Notes: generated from the letters alone by a model not told the origin. 11,532 nt of DNA from an uncultured Ruaniaceae bacterium (GCA_947251855.1 CAMXUZ010000033.1:1-11532), one strand, 5' to 3'; positions 1-6,196 are shown, counted from the stretch's first letter. Numbers and translations are program-made.

Positions 1-397
1 CGTGCAGATCGGGGTTCAAGTCCCAGGGAGCAAGGCCCACGACAACAACACTGACACCGGCGAGAGCCATCAAGGCTGTTCCTGCTCGTCCGAGGCGCCC
101 AGTCCACCATCCGTGCAGCAAAACCGCGCCTACAACCATCAGGGTCCCAGATGCGATCAGCCCCCCGTTGAATACCGAATGCCATGGTGAGCATGCCTCC
201 CGAACAGGGAGATCTCCGTCCCTGACCGGCCCGCAGGTGGTAATTCCCAGATCGCTAATTGCATTCGTGGTCAGAGAGTATCCCCGTGGCCACTTCATTG
301 CGACCACGGCTTGGATCGGGAGAAAAATAATTGTCACAACCCAGGCCACTGCGCCCGCGCTCCGCCGGTGGATCAACGGCACATCCTCCATTACCAT
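1..397 (-). CDS. DUF998 family membrane protein (partial, C-terminus outside window)
   Basis: Reading the minus strand from ATG at 397 gives 132 codons without a stop to the left edge, so the gene continues outside the window. The visible part has three hydrophobic segments (about residues 16-34, 78-95 and 105-124). It also has the pattern I associate with DUF998: N-A-I-S-D-L-G at 45-51, two cysteines (55 and 69), C-S-P-W-H at 69-73, and a G-L-A-P-W-D turn ending in His132. DUF998 proteins are multi-pass membrane proteins of unknown function. The start could also be ATG at 391, six bases downstream. The gene is divergent from a TetR gene, with only 8 bases between the start codons, which suggests that TetR controls it. 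Family assignment is by remembered pattern; I am fairly sure of the coding call. Confidence 0.8.
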   Translation of the reverse strand, partial: MVMEDVPLIHRRSAGAVAWVVTIIFLPIQAVVAMKWPRGYSLTTNAISDLGITTCGPVRDGDLPVREACSPWHSVFNGGLIASGTLMVVGAVLLHGWWTGRLGRAGTALMALAGVSVVVVGLAPWDLNPDLH

Positions 398-410
398 ACG
401 TTCGTATGGT
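393..410. promoter_or_regulatory. Perfect inverted repeat, probable TetR operator
   Basis: ACCATACG-TT-CGTATGGT is an exact 8-2-8 inverted repeat. It contains the ATG of the DUF998 gene (395-397) and, symmetrically, the ATG of the TetR gene (406-408). TetR-family repressors commonly bind such palindromes between themselves and a divergent target. Here the site also lies just downstream of a candidate -10 box for the DUF998 gene. That it is an operator for the adjacent TetR protein is inference. Confidence 0.75.
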
Positions 411-1032
411 CAGTGTAGTGAATAGCGATGTGCGCAGCAATGCTGGCTCCGCAAAGCGGCGCATCCTGCAGGCAACGGTGTCGGCGCTAGCTCGGGACGG
501 TCTTGACGGACTGTCGATACGGAGGGTGGCGGCAGAAGCCGGAGTCTCTATTGGTGGCGTTCAGCACCACTACGGCAGCAGGAATGCACTTCTTGTAGGC
601 GCTTCGGAGTTCATCACCGAGCAGTTCAAGGAGCGCGCGGCACGACTATCGGAATCCTCGGTGGGGAACCGGCCCGTGGACGCATTCGTCGCCTTCTGTC
701 AGCTTCTAGCCAACGCTGAATCTGATTCTCCGAATGAACGAGGCGCCGACGCTTCTATCGTTTGGCTCTGGTACGCGGCGCAGGCGACCAGACCGGGCGC
801 CGTAGCTGAGGCGTTCACAGCTGCGTGGGCGGAAACTGAGAGGTACCTGCAAAGTAGGTTGGCAATCCTTTTTCCCACCTGCGACTCCGGGCAAGAGGCG
901 GGGTACCTTCTCAGCCTCCTCGATGGTCTCGCTGTGGCTCGAGCCACCGACTCGGCACGAATGCCACCTGAGCGTGCGCGCGCCATCATTCAGCGACACT
1001 TCACCCGGCTCACTGCACTGACAGTGACATGA
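406..1032 (+). CDS. TetR/AcrR family transcriptional regulator
   Basis: This is a 208-residue one-component repressor with an N-terminal DNA-binding domain. The helix-turn-helix covers about residues 36-63, with the typical R-R-V-A-A-E-A-G-V-S recognition region followed by Q-H-H-Y-G-S-R-N-A-L-L. The C-terminal half is helical and has no recognisable ligand motif. I chose ATG 406 because the region before it has no family similarity and the usual TetR N-terminus begins about here; ATG 331 would add 25 residues of low-complexity sequence. No Shine-Dalgarno is visible, and a weak -10-like TACCAT at 392-397 would give a leaderless mRNA. The gene is divergent from the DUF998 gene, and the shared palindrome suggests autoregulation and control of that neighbour. 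GTG 418 or 430 are alternative starts. Confidence 0.88.
   Translation: MVSVVNSDVRSNAGSAKRRILQATVSALARDGLDGLSIRRVAAEAGVSIGGVQHHYGSRNALLVGASEFITEQFKERAARLSESSVGNRPVDAFVAFCQLLANAESDSPNERGADASIVWLWYAAQATRPGAVAEAFTAAWAETERYLQSRLAILFPTCDSGQEAGYLLSLLDGLAVARATDSARMPPERARAIIQRHFTRLTALTVT
412..440 (-). promoter_or_regulatory. Candidate promoter of the DUF998 gene
   Basis: On the minus strand, TTGCTG (435-440) and TACACT (412-417) are separated by 17 bases. This gives a plausible sigma-70 type promoter with transcription starting near 405, only about eight bases before the ATG at 397. The promoter lies inside the first codons of the TetR gene, and the initiation region would be covered by the inverted repeat at 393-410. 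Confidence 0.5.
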
Positions 1033-1053
1033 TGATGCTGCTCAGCATTCATC
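1031..1053 (+). terminator. Hairpin overlapping the tetR stop, possible terminator
   Basis: GATGATGCTG-CT-CAGCAT-T-CATC folds as a ten-pair stem with one bulged T and a tight loop, and begins within the TGA stop codon (1030-1032). The following sequence is only mildly T-rich, so intrinsic termination is uncertain. Confidence 0.35.
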
Positions 1054-1167
1054 TTCATCGCCATTTGCCCGCTGGCGGTTCGGGACTATGCGCGAAAGCG
1101 TTGAGCTATGAGGACGAGGTTGAGCAGATGGAAGAGCGGTGGCTGGTCCTATCAGAGCGGCCGGGAT

Positions 1168-1188
1168 AGCGAATCGGCGAGATTCGCT
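1168..1188 (-). terminator. Hairpin downstream of marR, possible terminator
   Basis: AGCGAATC-GGCGA-GATTCGCT is a perfect eight-pair stem with a five-base loop. It lies 18 bases past the MarR stop codon, between two convergent genes, so it could serve either strand. No T-tract follows on either side. The rest of the 1033-1206 gap holds nothing I recognise. Confidence 0.35.
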
Positions 1189-1206
1189 GGCTTGCGACGA
1201 CGTGAG

Positions 1207-1686
1207 TCAGGGAGCCGCCGGTAAATCTGCGATTCTATCCGCAAACGTTCGCAGCGCCTCGATGAATCGAAGGGTTTCAGGCTCCGTCCATGCCTCGAGC
1301 ACTTCCGCGTATTCTTCGATGTTTTGATCTCGGATCTGTTCCAAGTGTTTCTTCCCGCGGCGCGTCGCGGAGTACAGGCTGTGCCCGCGATTGTATTCGT
1401 TGGGGATCGGCGTGACGTGCCCGTGAATTCGAAGGGTTTCAAGGATATGAATCACGAGTGATTTGTCGATTCCGGTTTCCTTGACGATCGCGGCGGGGGA
1501 GGTTCGCCCACGGGAGTTGATGAACATCATGACGACCAGCCCGGGCATTTCCAGATTGGGGGCGAGGCCGGATGCGCTGCGGGTTGCTCTGGCCAGGAGG
1601 ATGCTGGTGAGCTGGTTGAGGCATTCCTCGACTGCTTGCGCACGTGCGCGCGCATCCGGGGAGTTGGCAGCTGGGTCATCAGGCAT
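1207..1686 (-). CDS. MarR family winged-helix transcriptional regulator
   Basis: This is a 159-residue protein of typical MarR length. A helical N-terminal dimerisation region (about 15-55) is followed by a helix-turn-helix at about 62-90, containing T-S-P-A-A-I-V-K-E-T-G-I-D-K-S-L-V. A wing at about 93-109 (N-E-Y-N-R-G-H-S-L-Y-S-A-T) and a C-terminal helix follow. MarR proteins usually repress operons involved in aromatic compound, antibiotic or oxidative stress responses and release DNA when they bind a small molecule. The gene starts 45 bases after the stop of the diiron ferritin-like gene on the same strand, so it is probably the last gene of that operon and may regulate it. An AAAAGG motif lies 13 bases before the ATG, which is a rather long spacing. 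The ligand is unknown. Confidence 0.85.
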   Translation of the reverse strand: MPDDPAANSPDARARAQAVEECLNQLTSILLARATRSASGLAPNLEMPGLVVMMFINSRGRTSPAAIVKETGIDKSLVIHILETLRIHGHVTPIPNEYNRGHSLYSATRRGKKHLEQIRDQNIEEYAEVLEAWTEPETLRFIEALRTFADRIADLPAAP

Positions 1687-1731
1687 GTGGTTAGCCCGCC
1701 TTTTCGCGAGAGGGGGCGTATAGCGTTGCTT

Positions 1732-2520
1732 CTACAGCGCGATCTCCAGGCGCTCGAACGCGGTGCGGAAGATCGTCATCCCCTCGAGTCCCGGGAGGCG
1801 TTGTACCCGCTTGTCGAGTGAATCCACATCTGCCCCCCGCCCGTGGAACAGATGCCGCATGACATGTTCGACTTCCGGCTCGTCCATTATTCCCGACCCC
1901 ACGGGCCGCCACGCTTTTCCCAGGGCGAGACGAGTGGCGATGCGGGCTTTAGAGGAATTCTCCAGTCGTTTGCGCGCTTGTGTCGTGTAGAAGGCAACGT
2001 GGCGGGTCTCTTGTTGGCCGATGCGTTTGAGTAGCGGGCTCAACGCCGGGTGTTGGGCCATATCCGAGAGCCGTCGGTAGGCGGCGACAGCAGAGAGTTC
2101 ATTGGCGGCGCCCCAGGCCATGTGTACGGCGACGAAGTCCTCCCCGACGAAGTTCGATAACAGGGATTGTTTGAACGGGGCCAGGGTCTGGTACCAGCCG
2201 AGCTTGACCCGCTTGCCTTTGAGCTCTGAGAAGTCCACGACGATCCCGTGTCGCTGCAGAACCGCGGCGAGTGCTTCACCGTGCCAGAACTCTTCGCGGT
2301 TCCAGGTGGTCATGAACGAACCCGCCGCCTCCTCACGGTGGGAGGGGGTGACGAGGAGGTCACGCAGGTAACACGAGGTGTGGTACTCGACGTCGCACAT
2401 GTAGCGGATGGATCGGAGGATCTCCGGGCTCAGCGGTTCGGAATCAAACAGGTCGAAATCGAGATCGTCCCACCCCACGGGTTCGGACGTCTCAACGAAT
2501 GTCTGCAGATCGAAGGACAT
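1732..2520 (-). CDS. Ferritin-like diiron protein (desaturase/oxygenase-like)
   Basis: This 262-residue protein carries a full carboxylate-bridged diiron ligand set spaced as in the ferritin-like superfamily: Glu45 (in D-V-E-Y-H-T), Glu77-x-x-His80 (E-E-F-W-H-G-E), Glu141 (A-N-E-L) and Glu171-x-x-His174 (Q-Q-E-T-R-H-V-A-F-Y). Acyl-ACP desaturases and AurF-type N-oxygenases share this four-helix plan, so an oxygen-activating oxidase, desaturase or oxygenase is likely. The substrate cannot be read from the sequence. No signal peptide or membrane helix is seen, so it should be cytosolic. Its ATG overlaps the TAA stop of the upstream paralogue (TAATG), with GGAG six bases before the ATG, so translation is probably coupled. 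A marR gene follows. Fold and metal site are well supported; the exact family is not. Confidence 0.82.
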   Translation of the reverse strand: MSFDLQTFVETSEPVGWDDLDFDLFDSEPLSPEILRSIRYMCDVEYHTSCYLRDLLVTPSHREEAAGSFMTTWNREEFWHGEALAAVLQRHGIVVDFSELKGKRVKLGWYQTLAPFKQSLLSNFVGEDFVAVHMAWGAANELSAVAAYRRLSDMAQHPALSPLLKRIGQQETRHVAFYTTQARKRLENSSKARIATRLALGKAWRPVGSGIMDEPEVEHVMRHLFHGRGADVDSLDKRVQRLPGLEGMTIFRTAFERLEIAL

Positions 2521-3485
2521 TATTCTCTCCGCTCCGAGGGGAGGTGCCTCCGACTAGCGACAAACGGGAGGTTCGGTAGGTGTCTGGTGATCGCCTCGTG
2601 GGACGCACGTAGCGCCGCCCGATCTTCTGGTCGCGAAAAGATGCTCTTGCGTGCCCGGTCCTCTCCCGGCAGGCGGACGCCGGCCGGCCGCAGCGGGTCG
2701 CCGCCAACTGCGAGGACAGCGCCTGCGACTAGACGTTCCGCGCGGGAGCGACGGATGCGGGCGAGCGCCTCCTCGGTGAAGAACGCGACGGCGTTTGCCC
2801 TTCTCGTGATGATCTCACTGATGACGCGATGTGCCTCGGGGACGGTGTCGAGCCGGGGCAGGAGTGCCCGATAAGCCGCCACGAGGGAGCCTTCCTGAAC
2901 CGCCATTCGTGCCATGTGCCCGGCCGTAACACGTTCCCGCGCCGCTATCGCCCATACGGTGCCGATCGTCGGGAGGAGCCGGTCCACGTAGGTCTGGCGC
3001 ATCCGGTTCGGGAGGGAACGGGGCTCATGGTGCAGGTTCGAGCTCAGGAACGCGCTCGGTGCAGGCGGAGACGGTAGGGCGTCGCGCACCTTGCGTACGC
3101 TGTGCGACCATCCCAACCGTTCCCACATCCAGGTAGCGATGAAGGCGGTGATACGAGCCTCGTTGACGGTCCAGGAACTATACATCGTGCGCGTCTCAGA
3201 GTGTGCGCTGGCGTCCAAACGCTGAAGGAAGCCCAGGTCGTGTCGGAGTCTGGCGAGTTGATAGGGTGCTGCGTCGTCGGTCGTCGTCGCACGAATCGCG
3301 TCTGCGTCCACGCTGATCGGGGGAGGGGCCGCGTGGATGTAAGCGGTGACGTCGAACCCGGTTCGCAAGATCTGGGCACCGTTTCCGGCGGAGTATTCGC
3401 GATGGCCGCTGCGAGGCGCATCGTCGTGAAACTGAACCGGTCGCGCCGTTCTTCTAAGTGATCTTCGACGGGCGGGTGCGCTCAT
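2520..3485 (-). CDS. Ferritin-like paralogue with degenerate metal site
   Basis: This is a 321-residue protein homologous to the downstream diiron protein. Shared stretches include F-I-A-T-W (115-119), H-M-A with E-x-x-x-V-A-A-Y-R-x-L (190-208) and V-A-F-F-T (233-237). Aligned on these blocks, most metal ligands are gone: the ExxH of helix 2 becomes Arg123/Trp126, and the final ExxH becomes Arg229/Ala232. Glu198 is kept and Asp91 may replace the first Glu. About 60 residues at the N-terminus, with many Arg and Pro, and an Arg-rich C-terminal tail are extra. It probably cannot bind iron in the usual way and may act as a partner or scaffold (inference). I chose ATG 3485 because GGGAG lies eight bases upstream; an in-frame ATG at 3596 has no such site. 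The stop overlaps the next start. Confidence 0.75.
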   Translation of the reverse strand: MSAPARRRSLRRTARPVQFHDDAPRSGHREYSAGNGAQILRTGFDVTAYIHAAPPPISVDADAIRATTTDDAAPYQLARLRHDLGFLQRLDASAHSETRTMYSSWTVNEARITAFIATWMWERLGWSHSVRKVRDALPSPPAPSAFLSSNLHHEPRSLPNRMRQTYVDRLLPTIGTVWAIAARERVTAGHMARMAVQEGSLVAAYRALLPRLDTVPEAHRVISEIITRRANAVAFFTEEALARIRRSRAERLVAGAVLAVGGDPLRPAGVRLPGEDRARKSIFSRPEDRAALRASHEAITRHLPNLPFVASRRHLPSERRE

Positions 3486-3562
3486 GAAGTAGTCTCCCGC
3501 TCGGGCCGTCCTCGCCACCAGGTTACTCTCGTTGGGCCAGGCACTAGAAACCCGACTGGCAC
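3482..3562 (-). CDS. Possible 26-residue leader peptide
   Basis: A GTG at 3562 is preceded by a strong Shine-Dalgarno, AAAAGGAG (plus-strand 3571-3578), at eight bases spacing. The frame runs 26 codons and its TGA overlaps the ATG of the degenerate ferritin-like gene (ATGA). The peptide contains two adjacent Trp codons (residues 15-16) and many Arg and Pro residues. No start codon in the frame of the downstream gene could use this ribosome site. It may be a translationally coupled leader or a tiny gene of its own. I recognise no homologue, and such a short frame could be chance. Confidence 0.4.
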   Translation of the reverse strand: MPVGFLVPGPTRVTWWRGRPERETTS

Positions 3563-3582
3563 TGCTATCACTCCTTTTCGAA

Positions 3583-3606
3583 TCCCACCGTTTCACGACT
3601 GTGGGA
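3583..3606. promoter_or_regulatory. Inverted repeat upstream of the ferritin-like operon
   Basis: TCCCAC-N12-GTGGGA is an exact six-base inverted repeat, extending to eight bases with one mismatch. It lies just upstream of the AAAAGGAG ribosome site of the leader frame and between the divergent operon and tetR. It could be an operator for the TetR or MarR protein, or a hairpin in the leader RNA. I could not find a convincing -35/-10 pair for the minus-strand operon. Confidence 0.4.
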
Positions 3607-3631
3607 CTCTAACCACTTTACTCGCGAACAG

Positions 3632-3651
3632 GCGCAAGTGTGTGCTTGCAC
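3632..3651. promoter_or_regulatory. Imperfect inverted repeat over the tetR -35 box, candidate operator
   Basis: GCGCAAG-TGTGTG-CTTGCAC is a 20-bp near-palindrome with one mismatch in seven arm positions. It overlaps the -35 box of the rightward tetR promoter (3646-3651) and lies in the shared region with the leftward ferritin-like operon. This is a good position for autorepression by the TetR protein and control of the divergent operon, but binding is inferred. Confidence 0.5.
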
Positions 3652-3674
3652 GCATGCCCTAGCAATTGTACAGT
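3646..3674 (+). promoter_or_regulatory. Promoter of the second tetR gene, likely leaderless
   Basis: TTGCAC (3646-3651) and TACAGT (3669-3674) are exactly 17 bases apart. Only seven bases separate the -10 box from ATG 3682, so transcription should begin at or beside the start codon, giving a leaderless mRNA. No Shine-Dalgarno is present. This supports ATG 3682 over ATG 3640, which would lie upstream of the promoter. Confidence 0.65.
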
Positions 3675-3681
3675 CGCTGCT

Positions 3682-4284
3682 ATGGGACAGCCAGCCGACG
3701 CTCATTCCGCGGGCGTTGACGGCCTGGATGAGACGGCCGTGAGGATCCTCGAGGCCGCGTTAGGGATACTGACGCGCTCCGGAATCCGAGGTGCGACAAC
3801 CCGGGCGATCGCGAAGGCCGCCGGCGTCAATGAAGTGACGCTGTTCCGACGGTTCGGTACAAAAGCTGAGTTGCTGCGCACCGCGATCAGTCACCGGCTC
3901 GAGGAGGCGATGGGGTCGTCCGCAGAATTCACCGGCGACCTCGAGTCTGACCTGATTCGCCTTGCCGCCGAGTATCGAAGTGCGCTGGAGACATTCGGCC
4001 CGCTCGCGCGCATCATAGTGTCCGAAGTCGCCCACACTCCAGACCTTGAGCCTGCGGTGGAAACGGCTCGTCGCTTCTACCGCGGGATCGGGGAGCTTTT
4101 CCGCCGCTACCACGAGATCGGCGAACTTGAGCCGGAACCCGTGTGGTGGACGGTCTCGAGCTTCCTGGGGCCCCTGGCGATTCCGTTCGTGATCGAGGAG
4201 ACCGCTCCTAGCGATCCGGATTCCCCGTTCGACCCTCGCAAGTACGTCAAGCGGTTCCTCGATGGGCGCCGAGCGTCCGCGTGA
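3682..4284 (+). CDS. TetR/AcrR family transcriptional regulator
   Basis: This is a 200-residue repressor. The N-terminal helix-turn-helix lies at about residues 39-65, with T-R-A-I-A-K-A-A-G-V-N-E-V-T-L-F-R-R-F-G-T-K-A-E-L-L, a very typical TetR recognition segment. The helical C-terminal domain has acidic and aromatic stretches (F-R-R-Y-H-E-I-G-E-L-E) and no recognisable ligand signature. The start at 3682 is set by the promoter just upstream. The gene is divergent from the ferritin-like operon, and the near-palindrome at 3632-3651 lies in the shared region, so it probably controls that operon and itself. It has only family-level similarity to the TetR protein at 406-1032. Confidence 0.88.
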   Translation: MGQPADAHSAGVDGLDETAVRILEAALGILTRSGIRGATTRAIAKAAGVNEVTLFRRFGTKAELLRTAISHRLEEAMGSSAEFTGDLESDLIRLAAEYRSALETFGPLARIIVSEVAHTPDLEPAVETARRFYRGIGELFRRYHEIGELEPEPVWWTVSSFLGPLAIPFVIEETAPSDPDSPFDPRKYVKRFLDGRRASA

Positions 4285-4623
4285 GCAAGGGCGGCGCGGG
4301 CTTCCTCGGGCTCCGCGAGTATTTCATTCGCAGGCCGCTACCGGAGCGCCGAAGCTTCCTCTCTCTTTCGTCGGCGCGTGTAGCGTTCGGAAGTCGGGGC
4401 GCGAGACCGTAGCGCCCCCGCTTGCGACTATGTACGAGTGTGCATAGAGCGGTGGGGTGGCGGTCATGCTGTTTGCTTTCGCCATCGGATCGGGCGTTTC
4501 GGGGACTTTGCTGACTCGAGCCTCGAGCCGCCTAACCCGGTGCGGTTTTGTGAGCAAGCAGCCGTGGTGCTGCGGGAGGGGCAGGGCCTGGAGTAGTCTG
4601 ATGGCTCTGGCGAAGGGTGCGCC
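4285..4623. other. Intergenic region between tetR and the sigma factor gene
   Basis: These 339 bases hold no convincing gene. Visible items are a tandem 7-bp repeat of CTCGAGC (4515-4528), a small hairpin GCAGC-N6-GCTGC (4558-4573), and a weak promoter-like TTGCGA-N17-TAGAGC around 4424-4452. A Shine-Dalgarno GAAGGG at 4612-4617, six bases before the ATG at 4624, fixes the sigma factor start. I see no clear ECF-type promoter and no strong terminator for the tetR gene. Confidence 0.5.
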
Positions 4624-5619
4624 ATGACAGATCTGGCTATGGAGCAATATCGGGGCGAGCTAATCGGATACTGCTACCGATTCTTTGGCTGCTATTCCGA
4701 GGCGGAAGACGCGGTGCAGGAAACATTCGCGCGCGCATGGCAGCACGAGGGAGAATTCGAGAACCGATCCTCGTTGCGCCGCTGGTTGTATGCGATCGCA
4801 ACGAATGCCTGCCTGGATATGAAAAAAGCTCGCCAGCGCAGAAGCCTTCCCATGGATCTCACGAGCCCGGGTGAGGTCCCGGCCGACCCAGGCTCGCTCC
4901 GAGTGCTCCCGGAGGCGAACCTCATCGGCCCGATCAGCGATGGCCGCCTCAGCGACGATCCGGCAGAACTCGCCGCGGTCAGAGATTCCGTCCGACTCGC
5001 GTTCATCGCGGCGTTGCAGGCGCTCCCACCGCGGCAGCGGGTGGTGCTCATCCTGCGGGACGTGCTCGCGTGGTCGGCACGCGAGTGCGCTGATCTGTTG
5101 GAGACGACGACGGCCTCGGTGAACTCTGCGCTCCTCCGCGCCCGAGGAACGATGCGCACTTATGAGCCCCACCAAGGCGATACGTATGACGAACAGCTGC
5201 TCATGAACTACACCGCCGCTTTCGAAGCGTATGACGTCGACCGGCTCGTCGCGCTGCTGGCGAAGGACGCGCAGTTCAGCATGCCGCCCTTCGAACTCTG
5301 GTTCCAGGGCCGGGAGGAGATCGAGAAGTGGTGGCGCGGCCCGGGCGAAGTGTGTCGGGGCGCGCGAACGATCCCCGCTCGAGCGAATGGGCAACCTGCT
5401 GCCGCGGTGTACCACCCGGATGGTCAGGGCCAGTGGGCGCCGTTCGCGATCCACGTGCTCGACGTCGCCGGCAGCCGAATTGCAGGGATCACCCACTTCA
5501 TGGGCGCAGTGGTATTCGGCGAGTTCGGGCTGCCCGATCACCTCAGGGCAGACGAGCCGGTCGGAGAAATCGTCACGCGAGCGATGAGTTCCGGGCTCGA
5601 GCGTCGTCTTATCGAATGA
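4624..5619 (+). CDS. ECF RNA polymerase sigma factor with C-terminal SnoaL-like domain (SigG/SigX5-like)
   Basis: This 331-residue sigma-70 family protein has region 2 at about residues 9-73 (Y-S-E-A-E-D-A-V-Q-E-T-F-A-R-A-W, then F-E-N-R-S-S-L-R-R-W-L-Y-A-I-A-T-N-A-C-L-D). Region 4 is at about 126-177 (A-L-P-P-R-Q-R-V-V-L-I-L-R-D, then T-T-A-S-V-N-S-A-L-L-R-A-R). A SnoaL/NTF2-like domain covers about 189-300 (F-E-A-Y-D-V-D-R-L-V-A-L-L, S-M-P-P-F-E-L-W-F-Q-G-R-E-E-I, R-I-A-G-I-T-H-F). Such C-terminal extensions in ECF factors are known to tune sigma activity in place of a separate anti-sigma factor. No anti-sigma gene is adjacent, which fits. A RibD-C-like gene follows after 28 bases and is probably a co-transcribed target. 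The subfamily name is from memory of the motif pattern. Confidence 0.9.
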   Translation: MTDLAMEQYRGELIGYCYRFFGCYSEAEDAVQETFARAWQHEGEFENRSSLRRWLYAIATNACLDMKKARQRRSLPMDLTSPGEVPADPGSLRVLPEANLIGPISDGRLSDDPAELAAVRDSVRLAFIAALQALPPRQRVVLILRDVLAWSARECADLLETTTASVNSALLRARGTMRTYEPHQGDTYDEQLLMNYTAAFEAYDVDRLVALLAKDAQFSMPPFELWFQGREEIEKWWRGPGEVCRGARTIPARANGQPAAAVYHPDGQGQWAPFAIHVLDVAGSRIAGITHFMGAVVFGEFGLPDHLRADEPVGEIVTRAMSSGLERRLIE

Positions 5620-5647
5620 CAACCCCAACCTGAAGAACGGAACGACC

Positions 5648-6196
5648 ATGGCACGCGTGACCTCCGCCCACCTCTTCCACTCCGCCAACGGCGTCGTCGA
5701 GAACCCCCACCTCTGGCAGTTCGACGCCTTCGGCGCCGAAGAAGGAGAACTGATGGCCGAGTCGCTTGCACCGATCACCGATACCGTGATCGGGCGCCGG
5801 CTCTGGCAGGAGTGGTCGCAGTACTGGCCCGAATCCGATGATCCGTTCGGGCAGTGGATCAACCCGATGCATAAGCACGTGATCTCCTCCACCTTGCCGC
5901 GCGAGCTGCCCTGGAACAGCACGCTCGCCAGCGGGGACCCGATCGAGTATGTTCGTGACCTGCGCGAGCAGGAAGGCGGCCCCATATCCGTGCTCGGTGG
6001 GATCGAGACGATCCGCGCGCTGTTCCTGGCCGGGCTCATCGACACGCTCACGCTGACGACGCACCCCGTCGTCACCGGCATGGGGCGCCGGTTGTTCGAC
6101 GAGAACGCGCCCACGGCGCGGCTGCGATTGTTAGAGGTGAACCACACTCCCGCTGGTAACGCGATCCTCACCTATGGGTTGCGCGATCCGGAGTGA
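5648..6196 (+). CDS. Dihydrofolate reductase/RibD C-terminal domain family protein
   Basis: This 182-residue protein belongs to the single-domain RibD-C (DHFR-like) reductases. Diagnostic parts are the N-terminal strand with S-A-N-G-V-V-E-N, D-T-V-I-G-R-R-L-W-Q-E-W (about residues 45-56), and the nucleotide-binding G-P-I-S-V-L-G-G-I-E-T-I-R-A-L followed by G-L-I-D-T-L-T-L-T-T-H-P-V-V-T-G-M-G-R-R-L-F. These folds bind NADPH and reduce pterin- or riboflavin-like substrates. The actual substrate of the stand-alone family is generally unknown, so I would not call it a true dihydrofolate reductase. The gene lies 28 bases after the sigma factor gene, so it likely forms an operon with it. Only a weak ribosome site precedes the ATG. 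The 3' end overlaps the tail of the VOC remnant on the other strand. Confidence 0.87.
   Translation: MARVTSAHLFHSANGVVENPHLWQFDAFGAEEGELMAESLAPITDTVIGRRLWQEWSQYWPESDDPFGQWINPMHKHVISSTLPRELPWNSTLASGDPIEYVRDLREQEGGPISVLGGIETIRALFLAGLIDTLTLTTHPVVTGMGRRLFDENAPTARLRLLEVNHTPAGNAILTYGLRDPE

Noticed and set aside
5..30. tRNA T-arm-like GGGGTTCAAGTCCC near the left edge
   Set aside because: The stem pairs poorly, no acceptor, anticodon or CCA context is visible, and the stretch is coding for the DUF998 protein on the other strand.
1109..1225. 38-codon frame starting at ATG 1109 between tetR and marR
   Set aside because: It has no good ribosome site, is Arg/Ser-rich without a motif, and overlaps the marR 3' end and the hairpin.
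1268..1440. Repeated 12-mer CGAAGGGTTTCA at 1268 and 1429
   Set aside because: Both copies encode an E-T-L-R stretch inside the MarR gene, and there are only two copies, so coincidence of codon use is the simplest explanation.
4515..4528. Tandem CTCGAGC repeat upstream of the sigma factor
   Set aside because: Two copies of a 7-mer in high-GC DNA are easily chance, and they are not placed at a recognisable promoter.
4660..6171. 503-codon open frame on the minus strand
   Set aside because: It is antisense to the sigma factor and RibD-C genes, both of which have clear family motifs. Its own protein shows none, and long antisense frames are expected in high-GC DNA.
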